Shown here: positions 33,503-45,245 of the stretch, piece after piece
Position numbering within the stretch: position 1 is the first letter of the stretch
How the letters are laid out: each line of letters begins with the position of its first letter
Assembly: GCA_030998225.1 (NCBI GenBank)
Contig: JAPYXD010000742.1
Coordinates: forward strand, 5,208,001 to 5,272,000
Length of the DNA: 64,000 bases
DNA from: Diplolepis rosae
Taxonomy: Eukaryota; Arthropoda; Insecta; Hymenoptera; Diplolepididae
Direction of reading: 5' to 3'
Program-made: the position numbers and the translations under genes
The notes under the pieces: model-generated
What the model was told of the DNA's origin: nothing
Databases searched by the model: none
Seen by the model: only the letters and a program-made list of their open reading frames with translations

Positions 33503-34160
33503 AAATCTAAACGATATTTTTTTTCTTTAAAAATTGTTACTAACAAATAATTTAACTTACCTTTTGATTGATTTTATCCACATTTTGTCTTTTTTTTGGA
33601 AACACCCCTCTGATTTGAAAGTACAAACGAATAACCGGCACAGAAAAAAAAACGGCATAGAAAAAGTGTTAAGAGGCGTTGCGCATAAAAAATATTATCA
33701 GCATAGACTGTCAGCTTGGTCGGAAAGTAGGGTCTCTGATGTATCAATTGAGATTTTTTTTGGCATATACAGTTAGAGCTACTCGATGTCATCCCCCCTT
33801 ATGAAAACCCCTAAAATTTTCTCCATTTCTGCGTATCTCTTACCGTTTTCGAGATATTTCAAAATTTTGATTTTGAAGGGGTGACCTTGAATTAATATAT
33901 ATATATATATATATATACAAGAGACATGCCACAGCACACTCTAAGCTTGGTCGGTAAGTAGGGTCTCTCATATATCAATTAAGAATTTTTGCATATAAAG
34001 TTAGAGCTACATTACCAAACCAGCAATCTACAATACCGAGCAGCAATCTACATTACCGACCAAGAGGGATTTGGTTGGTAGCTCCATCTGTTGGGGCTTA
34101 GCATGGACAAGAACCTACTCGGTCGGTAAGTTGTGCCGAAGTGGCATAGCTCTACTACTT
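33503..34160. other. Flank between Polinton fragment and satellite
   Basis: No gene. There is a TA microsatellite at 33895-33918. A block of about 75 bp with the word CTTGGTCGG(A/T)AAGTAGGG is directly repeated at 33710-33780 and 33945-34012, and TTACCGACCAA words follow near 34050. Confidence 0.6.
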
Positions 34161-36656
34161 AACTGCAAACAAAAACAAAATTCAATTTTTGCCCCTCTCT
34201 GTAAGTTTTCTAGATAATTTGACGAGTTTGTCCATAAGTGGCTTCTCGGGGTGAAACTATTAAAATTTTGGTCTCGCTCCGCAAACATAAATTATTATTT
34301 TTAATTTTTTTAGATGCAGTAAAACGTGACTGTAATCGAAAAGCAAATTCAATTTTTGCACCCCTCTGTAAGTTTTCGAGATAATTTGATGAGTCTGTGC
34401 ATAAATGGCTTCCCGGGGTCAAACTCTTAAAATTTTGGTCTCGTTCCGCAAACATTAAATTTTGTTTTTTATTTTTTTAAATGTAGTACACTGTGACTGC
34501 AATCAAAAATAAAATTCAAATTTTGCGACTCTCTGAAAGTTTTCTAGATAATTTGACGAGTTCGTCCATAAGTGGCTTCTCGGGCTGAAACTATTAAAAT
34601 TTTGGTCTCGCTCCGCAAACATAAATTATTATTTTTAATTTTTTTAGATGTAGTAAAACGTGACTGTAATCGAAAAGCAAATTCAATTTTTGCACCCCTC
34701 TGTAAGTTTTCTAGATAATTTGACGAGTTTGTCCATAAGTGGCTTCTCGCGGTGAAACTATTAAAATTTTGGTCTCGTTCCACAAACATATATTATAATT
34801 TATATTTTTTTAAATGTAGTACACTGTGACTGCAATCAAAAAGAAAATTCAAATTTTGCGACTCTCTGAAAGTTTTCTAGATAATTTGACGAGTTCGTCC
34901 ATAAGTGGCTTCTCGGGCTGAAACTATTAAAATTTTGGTCTCGCTCCGCAAACATAAATTATTATTTTTAATTTTTTTAGATGTAGTAAAACGTGACTGT
35001 AATCGAAAAGCAAATTCAATTTTTGCACCCCTCTATAAGTTTTCTAGATAATTTGACGAGTTTGTCCATAAGTGGCTTCTCGCGGTGAAACTATTAAAAT
35101 TTTGGTCTCGTTCCACAAACATAAAATTTATTTTTTCAAATGTAGAACACTGTGACTGCAATCAAAAACCTGCAGTCAATTTTTACGCATCTCTGTAAGT
35201 CTTCGAGATAATTTAACGAGCTTCTCCATAAATGGCTTCCCGGGGTCAAACTTTCAAAATTTTGGTCTCCTTCCGCAAACATAAATTTTAATTTATATTT
35301 TTCTAAATGTAGTAAAACGTGACTGAAATCGAAAAGCGAATTCAATTTTTGGGCCCCTTTGTAAGTTTTCGAGATAATTTGACGTGTTTGTCCATAAATG
35401 ACTTCGCGGGGTCAAACTTTTAAAATTTTGGTCTCGTTCCACAAACATAAATTATTGTTTTTTTTTTTTTTAAATGAGGTAAAACGTGACTGCATTCGAA
35501 AAGCGAATTCAATTTTTGTGCCTGTCTGTAAGTTTTCGAGATAATTTGATGAGTTTGTCCATAAATGGCTTCCCGGGGTCAAACTTTTAAAATTTTGGTC
35601 TCGTTCCACAAACATAAATTTTAATTTATATTTTTTTAAATGTAGTACACTGTGACATCAATTAAAGCCAGAAGTCGTTTTTTGCACCCCTCTGCGAGTT
35701 TTCGAGATAATTTGATGAGTCTGTGCATAAATGGCTTCCCGGGGTCAAACTTTTAAAATTTTGGTCTCGTTCCGCAAACATTAAATTTTGTTTTTTATTT
35801 TTTCAAATGTAGTACACAGTGACTGCAATCAAAAACAAAATTCAATTTTTGCGCCTCTCTGTAAGTTTTCTAGATAATTTGACGAGTTTGTCCATAAATG
35901 ACTTCCCGGGGTAGAACTTTTAAAAGTTTGGTCTCGTTCCGCAAACATAAATTATAATTTATATTTTTCTAAATGTAGTACAATGTGACTGCAATCAAAA
36001 ACCGAATTCGATTTTTGCGCCCCTCTGTAAGTTTTCGAGATAATTTGATGAGTTTGTCCATAAATGGCTCCCCGGGGTCAAATTTTGAAATTTTGGTCTC
36101 GTTACACAAACATTAAATTTTATTTTTTATTTTTTTAAATGTAGTGCACTGTGACTTTAATCAAAAACCAAATTCAATTTTTGCACGTCTCTGTAAGTTT
36201 TCTAGATAATTCGACGAGTTTGTCCATAAATGATTTCCCGGGGTAGAACTTTTAAAATTTTGGTCTCGTTCCACAAACATAAATTTTAATTTATATTTTT
36301 CTAAATTTAGTAAAACGTGACTGCAATCAAAAACCGAATTCGATTTTTGCGCCGCTCTGTAAGTTTTCGTGATAATTTGATGTGTTTGTCCATAAATGGC
36401 TCCCCGGGGTCAAATTTTTGAAATTTTGGTCTCGTTACACAAACATTAAATTTTATTTTTTATTTTTTCCAATGTAGTACACAGTGACTGCAATCAAAAA
36501 CAAAATTCAATTTTTGCACGTCTCTGTAAGTTTTCTAGATAATTTGACGAGTTTGTCCATAAATGACTTCCCGGGGTAGAACTTTTAAAATTTTTGTCTC
36601 GTTCCGCAAACATAAATAACAATTTATATTTTTTTAAATGTAGTACAATGTGACTG
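34160..36656. repeat. 167-bp satellite array, left part
   Basis: The word GTCCATAA(A/G)TGGCTTC recurs at 34230, 34397, 34564, 34731, 34897 and 35064, giving a 166-167 bp period. Alternating monomer variants (loop words AATCGAAAAGCAAATTC and AATCAAAAACAAAATTC) make a dimeric period of about 334 bp in 34210-35100. Open frames across it are by-products of the repeat. The array is cut at 36656 by the G2 insertion and resumes at 48032. Confidence 0.9.
36653..36656. other. G2 target-site duplication, left
   Basis: ACTG at 36653-36656 is repeated at 48032-48035. Removing 36657-48035 rejoins the satellite monomer cleanly (GTGACTG then CA). Confidence 0.85.
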
Positions 36657-37510
36657 TGTCACGTCCCGCGACGTATTTGAATGTATATAATACACACAGG
36701 CTGGATTGAGTTAAGAAATCTATGAGGAAATCGATAAAGGGGAATAGGGATTAGGGGAAGTAGGGAGCCGTATAGGGCCCCTTCTCCTCTAAGAAGATAT
36801 GACTACGTCACGATTTTCGCTGACCGTCAATTTGTATGAAAAAATATAAAAGAGGCCCACACCAAGAGAAAGAAGTCAGTAAATTCTTCGTCTAGTTCGA
36901 TACTTAAATTTTCCTTCGGATTTATAACCGGTCTCGCGACAATAGTCCAGTGCGGCATTTCAATTTAACTTCGAAAATCTCTGAGTTTGAGATCAATAAA
37001 ATTCGACCGAGACAATTTAAAATCCAAGTTCGGGAGTCGTAAAAGTCATCGTGGACTTGTATAGATCTTTGTAAAGATCTTCGAACAGTGTCATAAATTT
37101 GGATCACCGCCCTTTACGGAATATAACTGTGCGGCCTCTAACTCCGTCTCTTTCACACACTTGGACTACACCTGTGGGGATCCAGTACTTACAACTCACC
37201 GCCGTGTGGATTAAACCTCAACACAACTTACGAATCATAAAGGTACCGAACCTCTCTCTCTCTATCTTTATTCTATGTCTCTTTCTCACCTACGTACCAA
37301 CCAGCCTGTGCCTACATTATACAAGAATTGTCTTAACGAATGTATATCCGGAAATTTTAACCAGTAAAATAAATTCAATTTGTATTATTTTCATAATCAT
37401 TGTGTCTTTCATTGACTTATCCTCATCCCTAAGCGAGGATCATTCGATCCTAACTTAAAACGAGGAATCTTCGATCAAAGTAAGTATATTTGCGTACTTG
37501 TGACGTAACA
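36657..37510 (+). repeat. G2 5' LTR
   Basis: 854 bp, TGTCACGTCCC...GTGACGTAACA. A TATAAAAG box at about 36846 lies inside, with an inferred transcription start shortly after. Its last 200 bp and first 230 bp match the 3' LTR with only a handful of mismatches, so insertion is recent. Reading frames within it are not supported as genes. Confidence 0.9.
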
Positions 37511-38598
37511 TACTTCCTTTTTTCTGGTGCATCGGCCCGGGAAACACAAGTCAATTGAAAATTAACACATTGATTATTTCTAGTGAATAAATAAATGATT
37601 ATGAAATATTATTTCAACTTGTAACTTGAAATTTCAATAAAATAGATTTGTTAGATCACAAAGGGATTTGACCTTGAGGCTAACCTTAATGATTTAATAA
37701 TCAAATCATTTCTTTGAAATTTTATAATTTATATAAATTGTATAAAATAAAATAAGTTTGAAAAATCACGCAGGGATCTGACCTTGAGGCTAACCTAAGT
37801 GATTAAGTAACTTATCTTATTTAAAAAGATTATTCTAATTTGTTAACTAAGTTTTGATTTAAGTTAAAACAAACAAAAAAAAACAGCACACGAGAGTATA
37901 AGTCCCTTTTGGGTACGTTGAACGGTCACCATTGATTACGATCATTGGGTAGGGCAAAGTTCGAAGTGCTTGTGATTGTATTGTTTATAACTTTAATTTT
38001 AACTCTGTTAAGGAACAGAATATTTTTATTTGCAAAGATTGTCCAAGGATCTGAGCTTGAGCCTAACTTGTCCAGTCTAGAAAAAAATAAATTGTGCATA
38101 ACTCGAATCTTATCTGATCCTTGTTATAAACAATTTTATTTATTTAAAAACAATTTATAATTCAATAAATTAATAAAATAGATCATTATAATTTACAGGA
38201 CACACGTGGTTGGTACAAAATATATATATATACATTGTTATAATTTTAAGAAATGTATTATTTAACATTATAATTTTACAAAAATTTAGCGATTATTTAT
38301 TTATTTGAATATTTTATAGAATTATATTTTTATTTTATATCTTATTTCCTAATGAAAGAGTAAAAATATCAATTATTGTTATAAACAAATAAAAATAATT
38401 AAATTATATTTTGAAATTATTATTATAATTTTTTTTTGAATTTTTATAAATTAAAATTATATTTTTACTAATTTCACTTTATTTACAAACAAAATTTTAC
38501 ATGTAGTTTTTTTAAATTGGTATAAACAATCGATAATTAACAATAAATAATCTAAGATAACGCTCAACAAAAAGAAACTGTAAATTTATAATGACTCA
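37511..38598 (+). promoter_or_regulatory. G2 5' leader with structured RNA block
   Basis: This is 1.1 kb of AT-rich non-coding sequence. Hairpins at 37651-37692, 37763-37804 and 38034-38079 share the loop word CTTGAGSCTAAC. The block 37836-38079 aligns closely with E1 leader 5135-5376. After 38080 the sequence is almost pure A/T up to gag, with a TA run at about 38220. Confidence 0.65.
37525..37543 (+). promoter_or_regulatory. G2 primer-binding site, tRNA-Gly type
   Basis: TGGTGCATCGGCCCGGGAA begins 14 nt after the LTR. From memory, its first 13 bases are complementary to the 3' end of insect tRNA-Gly(GCC), with one extra C after that. Confidence 0.65.
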
Positions 38599-40392
38599 AT
38601 GTCAAATTCAAATACCCCTGTAGGATCCGCCCAAAAAGTTATTACGCGTAGTAAAGCAAAACAAGACAATCAACTCGCAAAAATTGTCGATCAGAATCAA
38701 ATAGATTCCTTGAAACTAAAAAGATCAGGTAAAATCAAAGAAAATTTAGTCGATTATAATAAATACAAGGATATTTCAAACACTTTTTCTGCTGAATAAG
38801 AATTAGATAACACTCTTCAGATAGACGATTCTCGTTTTGACAAGACTCTAATTAATGATCAACGCATATCAAGTGAAAATTCTAGTAAAACTAGCGGATT
38901 TCATTCAAGTTTCTGTCCAGATTTGAGCATTGTGACAGGATCTAGTAATCAAGATCAAACTTTAACGAACGAGTTATCTTATTTTGACGGATCTAATTTG
39001 CTAAGCTCAACGGTAATAACAATAGAAAATAGAACTTTGAAAGAAAAATTGAAAACCTCATTGGCACGCGACTCTCTAATTAGTAACAATGATAGCGACG
39101 ACGACAAAAGCGATACAGAAGTCATAAATCAGAATAATCCCGTAATAGTAAACAACGAAGAGATGGCCGTAGCCATACCTAACAGCCAGCAGGTATCCTT
39201 ACGCGACGCGCTAGAGGTGGTCCCTTTGTTCGACGGAAGTAACCTCCCATAGTCCCATTTTATTGAGGGTTGCATGGAAGCAAAGGCAATGCTGCCGACA
39301 CCTGCTGCCCAAGAAAATCTTGCACGTCTATTGAGAGGTAAATTGTCTGGTGAGGCACGAACATGTATTTTTGGGTCAACGTATACAACAATAGAGGAAT
39401 TAATAGAAAAATTGAAAAGAGTATATGCCCCTGCGAAAAGCGTATATCAATTGCAGGGAGAATTAGGTAATACATTTATGTGGGAAAGAGAAAATGTCCT
39501 TTCCTATGTTGCTAGAATTAAAGAAATTGCTGATAGAATAGAAGATGCTCACAGACTTAATAATGACGGTCAGGTAGATAATGCTTTTAAACAAAATTTA
39601 GAAAGAGATGTAATTCAATGTTTTATACGCGGTTTGCGTCCTGAGTTAGAAATTCGTGTAGAAGAAAAGGACACATTTAAGGAAGTAATTAATGATACAA
39701 TAGACATAGAACGAAGATTGGCTGCAAGTTCTGCACTGCGAAGAAATAAAAATACTGATTATTTAAAAACCGAAGAATCAACTAATAATAATTAAAATAA
39801 TAAAACCACCCGATTCAACGTAGCACTTGAAAATAAAACTATTTGTTTAATTTATAAAAAACCAGGTCACACAACTGAAAAATGTTTTCATTTGAGTAAA
39901 GCTCAATATGCAGTTCTTAACAATAAACAAGAAAAATTTTTGCATCCTAACCAACAAGGATATAGTCATTTCAATGGCCAAAGAAGTAATAATAATAATA
40001 ATTTTGCAAAAAACAATTACAATAATTTTCCAAATAACAATTTTTTAAGAAATAAAAATTATAATTTTAATAATAACAACAATCATTTTTTACAAAATAG
40101 AAATAATAATTATAAAAACAATAATAATAATTTTTTACAACAAAGATACAACAATAATAATAATTTTCCTAGAAATTTTTACAATAATAACAATAATGTT
40201 AATAATGCTAATAGACAATTGAATCCACGACAGTATAAAAACTTTAACTCAGGACAGTTCCAAAATCGAAGTAAACCATATGAAAATAGATTTTTACAAA
40301 ATAATAACACTCAACAAAATTCAAATTATACTGAAATAATTTGCAATTACTGTAAACAACCCGGTCGTTTAGTACGAGACTGCAAGTTATGA
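38599..40392 (+). pseudogene. gag: G2 Gag (three in-frame stops)
   Basis: One continuous frame interrupted by TAA at 38797, TAG at 39250 and TAA at 39793, with no frameshift. The N-terminal third is acidic and serine-rich. The capsid-type domain spans about 39220-39740 (EVVPLFDGSNLP, LARLLRGKLSGEA, CFIRGLRPELEIRV). Two zinc knuckles are each missing one ligand: CLIYKKPGHTTEKC (second Cys is Tyr) near 39843 and CNYCKQPGRLVRDC (His is Arg) near 40345. A long asparagine-rich linker separates them. The ATG at 38599 follows closely after the leader. Gag would form the particle; this copy is unlikely to do so. Confidence 0.8.
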
Positions 40393-40403
40393 CCAAATAA
40401 CCA

Positions 40404-43400
40404 ATGACAAACAGCTCATCAGGAAAACTCCAAAGCTCTTCCCAGCTCGGGTGCACTGAGGAAAGCATAAATGGAGAACCACTGGCATCCACTTCTAACG
40501 ATCATACAACAACAACAATAAATATTTCAAAGTCCACTTCAATTCCATCAATTATAATATCAACGGAAGGTTTAAAAAATCCAACACACATGATGATTGA
40601 CACTGGTGCTGCTCGAAATTTAATTAAACAAAAGGTTCTCAACCCTGAAGTACCCATAAATAGCCAAAACGTATTGAAACTTACAGGAATTAATGATTTA
40701 CCACTTTACACGTTAGGACAGGTAAAAATAAACATTTTTGGTTATCCAACGATATTTAACATTATTCCCAATGCAGTCCCAGTAGAAGAAGATGGAGTAT
40801 TAGGATCAGAATTTTTTCAAGATAATAGTGTGAATATAAACTATACTTCAAAATGCTTAGAAATTGAGAATCACTGTTACCCTTTTAAATCTACCAATAC
40901 ATTTACTATTCCAGCTCGAACAGTTACAACATTTTATGTTAATATAAAAAATACAGAAAAGAGTGAAGGGTATGTACCTCGATTACATATCCAAGATGGC
41001 GTCTACGTAGGTGACGCAGTTGTAAAAAATCACAGAGAAAAAGCTTATTTAAAATTTGCAAACACAAATGAAATCCCAATTACATTATCCGTCCCATTAG
41101 TTAATTTAGAAGACTTTGAAGAACAAGAATGTTATAAACAAATTGAAAATTTAATTAATTTCAAACAAACAAATAACGAAGATTTATCAAGTAAAATATT
41201 AAATAACTTTTTAAAAACTGACAATTCTCTAATTGACTCATGCAAATTTTATAATGTAACAGACGAAGACAGAGTAGAATGTATTAAAAAACTTCTTCGA
41301 TTAGACCACTTAAATCAAGATGAATATGAACATGTAGAAAAATTAATTAAAAATAATGCAGACAGATTTCAAATCCCAGGAGAACCACTTGAAGCTACTA
41401 ATGTATTACAACATTCAATTCCTACTGTAGATGACGATCCAATTTTTTCAAGACAATATAGATTTCCCCCAGTTCACAAGGAAGAAATTACAAGACAAGT
41501 CGATGAATTATTAAAAAATAAAGTAATCAAGCACTCACAATCACCATATAACACTCCAGTTTGGACAGTTCCTAAAAAACCTGATTCCCAAGGAAAAATA
41601 AAATGGAGAATGGTTCATGATTTTCGTAAATTAAATGAAAAAACAATTGGCGATTCGTATCCTTTACCTAATATAAACGATATACTTGATTCTCTAGGAT
41701 CAGCAAAATATTTTTCAGTGTTTGATTTAGCTACAGGTTTTCACCATATAAAAATGGACCCAAAAGACTCTCATAAAACCGCATTTTCCACACCTCACGG
41801 TCATTACGAATTCGATAGAATGCTTTTCGGTTTAAAAACTGCACCAGCCACATTTCAAAGATTAATGGATTTAACATTAACTGGATTAATCGGAACGGAA
41901 CTTTTTGTATATCTTGATGACATAGTTATATATGCAAATACTCTAGAAGAGCACGAAATTAAATTCAACAATTTAGCAGAAAGACTTAGAAAAGCAAATC
42001 TTCACTTACAACCAGACAAATGCGAATTTTTACGACCTGAAGTAGGATATTTAGGTCATATAATTGATAAAAATGGAGTACGTCCAGATCCAAAAAAGAT
42101 AATAGCTGTAAAAAACTTTCCAGTCCCAAAAACACAGAAAATTATTAAACAATTTTTAGGCTTAGCAAGATATTATAGACGATTTATTGATGGATTTTCA
42201 AAAATTGCAAGTCCTTTAAATCAACTTCTGAAAAAAGATATACCTTTTAATTGGACAGAAAAACAACAAGCAGCTATCGATATTTTAAAAGCAAAGTTAT
42301 GTGAAGAACCACTTTTACAACGACCTGATTTTTCTCAACCCTTTATACTCACAACAGATGCCTCAGGATTTGAAATAGAAGGTATTTTATCACAAGGTAA
42401 AATAGGTAAAGATAAACCAATAGCATATGCTTCACGTAGTCTAAGTGATACTGAGAAAAAATATGATACATATGAAAAAGAAGCTCTTGCTATAATATTT
42501 TGTGTAACTCATTTTCGTCCTCATTTGTATGGAAGAAAATTTACTTTAGTGACTGATCACAAACCTCTAGTTTGGTTTCAAAATTCTAAAGACCCTTGTT
42601 CACGAGTTTCACGTTGGAGATTAAAACTCGCAGAATATGATTTTGATGTAATTTACAAAGCAGGAAAAATGAATGTAAATGCAGATGCTCTCTCAAGAAA
42701 CCCTATTGATGATAGCCAGGAAAAATCAAAATATTTACAAGTTGATGACAATGATACTTTCATGACTTCTCAAGAAAAAACGTTTTCCAAGAAAACTTTT
42801 ACAAGAAATAAACAAGAAAACTCTAAAAATAAGGTAAGACCTTTAAAACGAAAAAACTTGAATCCAGGAATGGTACCAGACGACGTAGATCATTTTAGCG
42901 AAATTCCAAAAGCCCAAATATTAAATATTGACACAAAAATTCCAGAATTTTTACAAGAATTCCTTAGTGAAGAATCATTTAGTGAGATTGGTAAGAATAT
43001 TTTAAAATACACAAATTTATTCAAAAATATGGCTTCAAGACTTATTTTTATGACAATATTTTTATTAAGTCCAATGTTTTCCAAAAAATACGAAAATTTA
43101 TCATGGAAAACTATTACTACAAGAGCTCAAAAGAGAATAGACCAAGATAAAGCAAAAAATATGAATCGAAATGAAACTCAAGAAAAATTAGACGAAAATT
43201 TTTCTTCTAAACCTCTTGTGAAAAAATCACGAGGTAGGCCAAGAAAAAATCTACTTACAAATTTAAAAAATATTCCCTCCCAAACAAAAAGAAAGAGAGG
43301 TAGACCAAGAAAACAAATATTTGAAAACGAATTACCAGAAATAAATATGCAAAAGGGAAGCCGAACAAAAGTAGAATCAGATTCCGACTCTGACCCTGAT

Positions 43401-43652
43401 TATTTAGATTATTTGAAACAAACTCAAGCAAAAAACATAAAGAAGAAGAAGAATGACAAGGAGCCAAAAAATATTAATGAATTTGAAAGTGATGACAGTG
43501 AAAATTATTTCTCAACCTCAGAAGATGAAGTCAACGACATTGAAACCACACAAGAAGAAAATTATGAAGAAAATTTGGAAGATAACTTTGAAGAAGATTT
43601 TGACGAAAATTTCAAAAAGAATTTTGAACAGAATTTTGAAGAGAAGTTTTGA
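40404..43652 (+). CDS. pol: G2 Pol: protease, RT, RNase H and AT-hook extension
   Basis: 1082 open codons. The protease active site is MMIDTGA (Asp66). The RT palm has FDLATGFHHIKM and VYLDDIVIYA (YLDD at 503-506), then the Gypsy connection. RNase H begins at TTDAS (Asp652) and ends at NADALSRNP. An unusual extension of about 320 residues follows. It holds a short hydrophobic segment (LIFMTIFLLSPMF, near residue 880), two AT-hooks (SRGRPRKN at about 943 and KRGRPRKQ at about 965), a lysine-rich stretch and a Glu/Asp/Asn/Phe-rich low-complexity tail. The frame closes at TGA 43650-43652 and coding resumes one frame away. It lies -1 to gag, but a TAA at 40398 precedes the ATG at 40404. Full-length Pol is therefore uncertain, although the enzyme motifs are intact. 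Confidence 0.9.
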   Translation: MTNSSSGKLQSSSQLGCTEESINGEPLASTSNDHTTTTINISKSTSIPSIIISTEGLKNPTHMMIDTGAARNLIKQKVLNPEVPINSQNVLKLTGINDLPLYTLGQVKINIFGYPTIFNIIPNAVPVEEDGVLGSEFFQDNSVNINYTSKCLEIENHCYPFKSTNTFTIPARTVTTFYVNIKNTEKSEGYVPRLHIQDGVYVGDAVVKNHREKAYLKFANTNEIPITLSVPLVNLEDFEEQECYKQIENLINFKQTNNEDLSSKILNNFLKTDNSLIDSCKFYNVTDEDRVECIKKLLRLDHLNQDEYEHVEKLIKNNADRFQIPGEPLEATNVLQHSIPTVDDDPIFSRQYRFPPVHKEEITRQVDELLKNKVIKHSQSPYNTPVWTVPKKPDSQGKIKWRMVHDFRKLNEKTIGDSYPLPNINDILDSLGSAKYFSVFDLATGFHHIKMDPKDSHKTAFSTPHGHYEFDRMLFGLKTAPATFQRLMDLTLTGLIGTELFVYLDDIVIYANTLEEHEIKFNNLAERLRKANLHLQPDKCEFLRPEVGYLGHIIDKNGVRPDPKKIIAVKNFPVPKTQKIIKQFLGLARYYRRFIDGFSKIASPLNQLLKKDIPFNWTEKQQAAIDILKAKLCEEPLLQRPDFSQPFILTTDASGFEIEGILSQGKIGKDKPIAYASRSLSDTEKKYDTYEKEALAIIFCVTHFRPHLYGRKFTLVTDHKPLVWFQNSKDPCSRVSRWRLKLAEYDFDVIYKAGKMNVNADALSRNPIDDSQEKSKYLQVDDNDTFMTSQEKTFSKKTFTRNKQENSKNKVRPLKRKNLNPGMVPDDVDHFSEIPKAQILNIDTKIPEFLQEFLSEESFSEIGKNILKYTNLFKNMASRLIFMTIFLLSPMFSKKYENLSWKTITTRAQKRIDQDKAKNMNRNETQEKLDENFSSKPLVKKSRGRPRKNLLTNLKNIPSQTKRKRGRPRKQIFENELPEINMQKGSRTKVESDSDSDPDYLDYLKQTQAKNIKKKKNDKEPKNINEFESDDSENYFSTSEDEVNDIETTQEENYEENLEDNFEEDFDENFKKNFEQNFEEKF

Positions 43653-43847
43653 AGAAAACCAAGAAGAAAAATTGGAAGAAGAATTTGAAGAGCCTTATTT
43701 TGAAGAAAATTTGAGATTAAACCGAAGATCTCAAATAAATTGTGAAAAAATCGATAAAGATCATGATAATTATAATCGTCCACCCCCAGAACCTCGACCT
43801 ATAAACTCTCAAACAGAAAAAATTATAACAAGGAAAAATTTAGTTGA
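43653..43847 (+). pseudogene. G2 frame-shifted acidic linker
   Basis: The Glu/Phe-rich low-complexity sequence of Pol continues in the next frame (from about 43640) to a TAG at 43867-43869. The original frame reopens at 43848. Two compensating indels in repetitive GAAGAA sequence are the simplest explanation. Confidence 0.6.
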
Positions 43848-45245
43848 ATGTCGCGATCAAAAACTTTAGAAAAACGTGAAACATTACCAAAATTTAAAAA
43901 TTTACAAAAGGAAATAGCAAAAGAGATTAAAAAAGGAAACTACTACCATTTTGCACTTCCAATTGAAGAAGAAACTAAGGATAATTTATCAGAAACCTTA
44001 AATAATATGAAATTATCAATTCACTCATTACATGAATTATCTCAAAAATTTAAATTACGATCAATTAGTATTTCAAAAACTTCCAGAATTAATCATATAC
44101 CTTGGGAAGAAGTGAAATCAATGTTCAATTCAATTTTTTCAAATTCAACTACAAAAATTATAGTTTGCAATGGAATAACGCAATATCCAACAAAGGAACA
44201 ACGAACTCATTTAATTGAAGAAGCTCATTCTTCGGCATTAGGAGGCCATAAAGGCGTTACAAAAACTTATAGCCGAATTCGCCAAAAATTTTTTTGGGAA
44301 AATATGAAAGTAGACATTCAAAAATATATTCAAGGCTGTTTACAATGTCAACTGAAAAAATTAATCAGAGTCAAAACAAAAAATCCTATGGTAATCACAG
44401 ACACACCCACTACTGCTTTTGAAAAAATATCAATGGACATTGTTGGCCCACTACCTGAAACAAAATCCGGTAACTTATATATTCTAACGATACAAGACAA
44501 TTTTACCAAATATTCTTTAGCAATACCTCTTCCTAATCACCAAGCTAGTACAATAGCAGATGCTTTTGTGAAAAAATTTATTTGCATATTTGGATCACCA
44601 AAAGGAGTACTTACTGACCAAGGCAGAGATTTTTTAAGTAATTTATTAGAAAGATTGGCAAAACGTTTTAGAATTAAACAATTTCGTACCACAGCTTTTC
44701 ACCCCCAATCAAACGGGTCATTAGAACGTTCACATCATGTTTTAGGAGAATATCTCAAACAATTTGTTGCAAAAAATTCAGAATGGGATGATTGGCTTGA
44801 ACTAGCAATGTTCTCATATAATACTAGTGTACATGAAGGCACAAAATGCACACCCTATGAATTGGTTTTTGGTAAATTAGCTCGTGAACCTTCCAGTGAA
44901 CCTTTATCACGACCAGAAAAATTACAAACGTATGATGATTATTTAATTAATTTCGTAACACAACTACACGAAATGCGAACACAAGCAAGAGAGAATCTTA
45001 TTTCAGCAAAAGAAAAATCGAAAATATATTATGATAAAAAAATAAATCCTTTAGAAGTAAAAATTGGAGACAACGTATTTTTATTAAAAGGAGGAAAAAT
45101 TAAAAAGCTGGATAATCAATACATAGGACCTCACGAAGTTTTAGATGTACTAGGAAAAGGAAATGTAAAAATCAACGTAAAAGGAAAACCGACAGTAGTT
45201 CACATGAATCGAATAAAAAGATCGCACATGAATATACAAAATTGA
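43848..45245 (+). CDS. int: G2 integrase with partial macrodomain-like linker
   Basis: 465 open codons. Residues about 31-108 resemble the C-terminal half of the E1 macrodomain-like module (YYHFALPI, LRSISISK, KIIVCNG). The zinc finger has H127, H134, C164 and C167. The catalytic triad is complete: Asp197 (SMDIVGPL), Asp257 (VLTDQGRDF) and Glu293 (SNGSLERSH). The C-terminus has a GPHEV-type GPY/F module (QYIGPHEVLDVL). The ATG at 43848 is only where the frame reopens; the native protein would be released from Pol by the protease. It looks catalytically competent, unlike E1. Confidence 0.9.
   Translation: MSRSKTLEKRETLPKFKNLQKEIAKEIKKGNYYHFALPIEEETKDNLSETLNNMKLSIHSLHELSQKFKLRSISISKTSRINHIPWEEVKSMFNSIFSNSTTKIIVCNGITQYPTKEQRTHLIEEAHSSALGGHKGVTKTYSRIRQKFFWENMKVDIQKYIQGCLQCQLKKLIRVKTKNPMVITDTPTTAFEKISMDIVGPLPETKSGNLYILTIQDNFTKYSLAIPLPNHQASTIADAFVKKFICIFGSPKGVLTDQGRDFLSNLLERLAKRFRIKQFRTTAFHPQSNGSLERSHHVLGEYLKQFVAKNSEWDDWLELAMFSYNTSVHEGTKCTPYELVFGKLAREPSSEPLSRPEKLQTYDDYLINFVTQLHEMRTQARENLISAKEKSKIYYDKKINPLEVKIGDNVFLLKGGKIKKLDNQYIGPHEVLDVLGKGNVKINVKGKPTVVHMNRIKRSHMNIQN

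Noticed and set aside
34210..36600. Repeated minus-strand frames with a MFAERDQNF word
   Set aside because: They recur with the 167-bp satellite period and are broken differently in each monomer, so they are repeat by-products.
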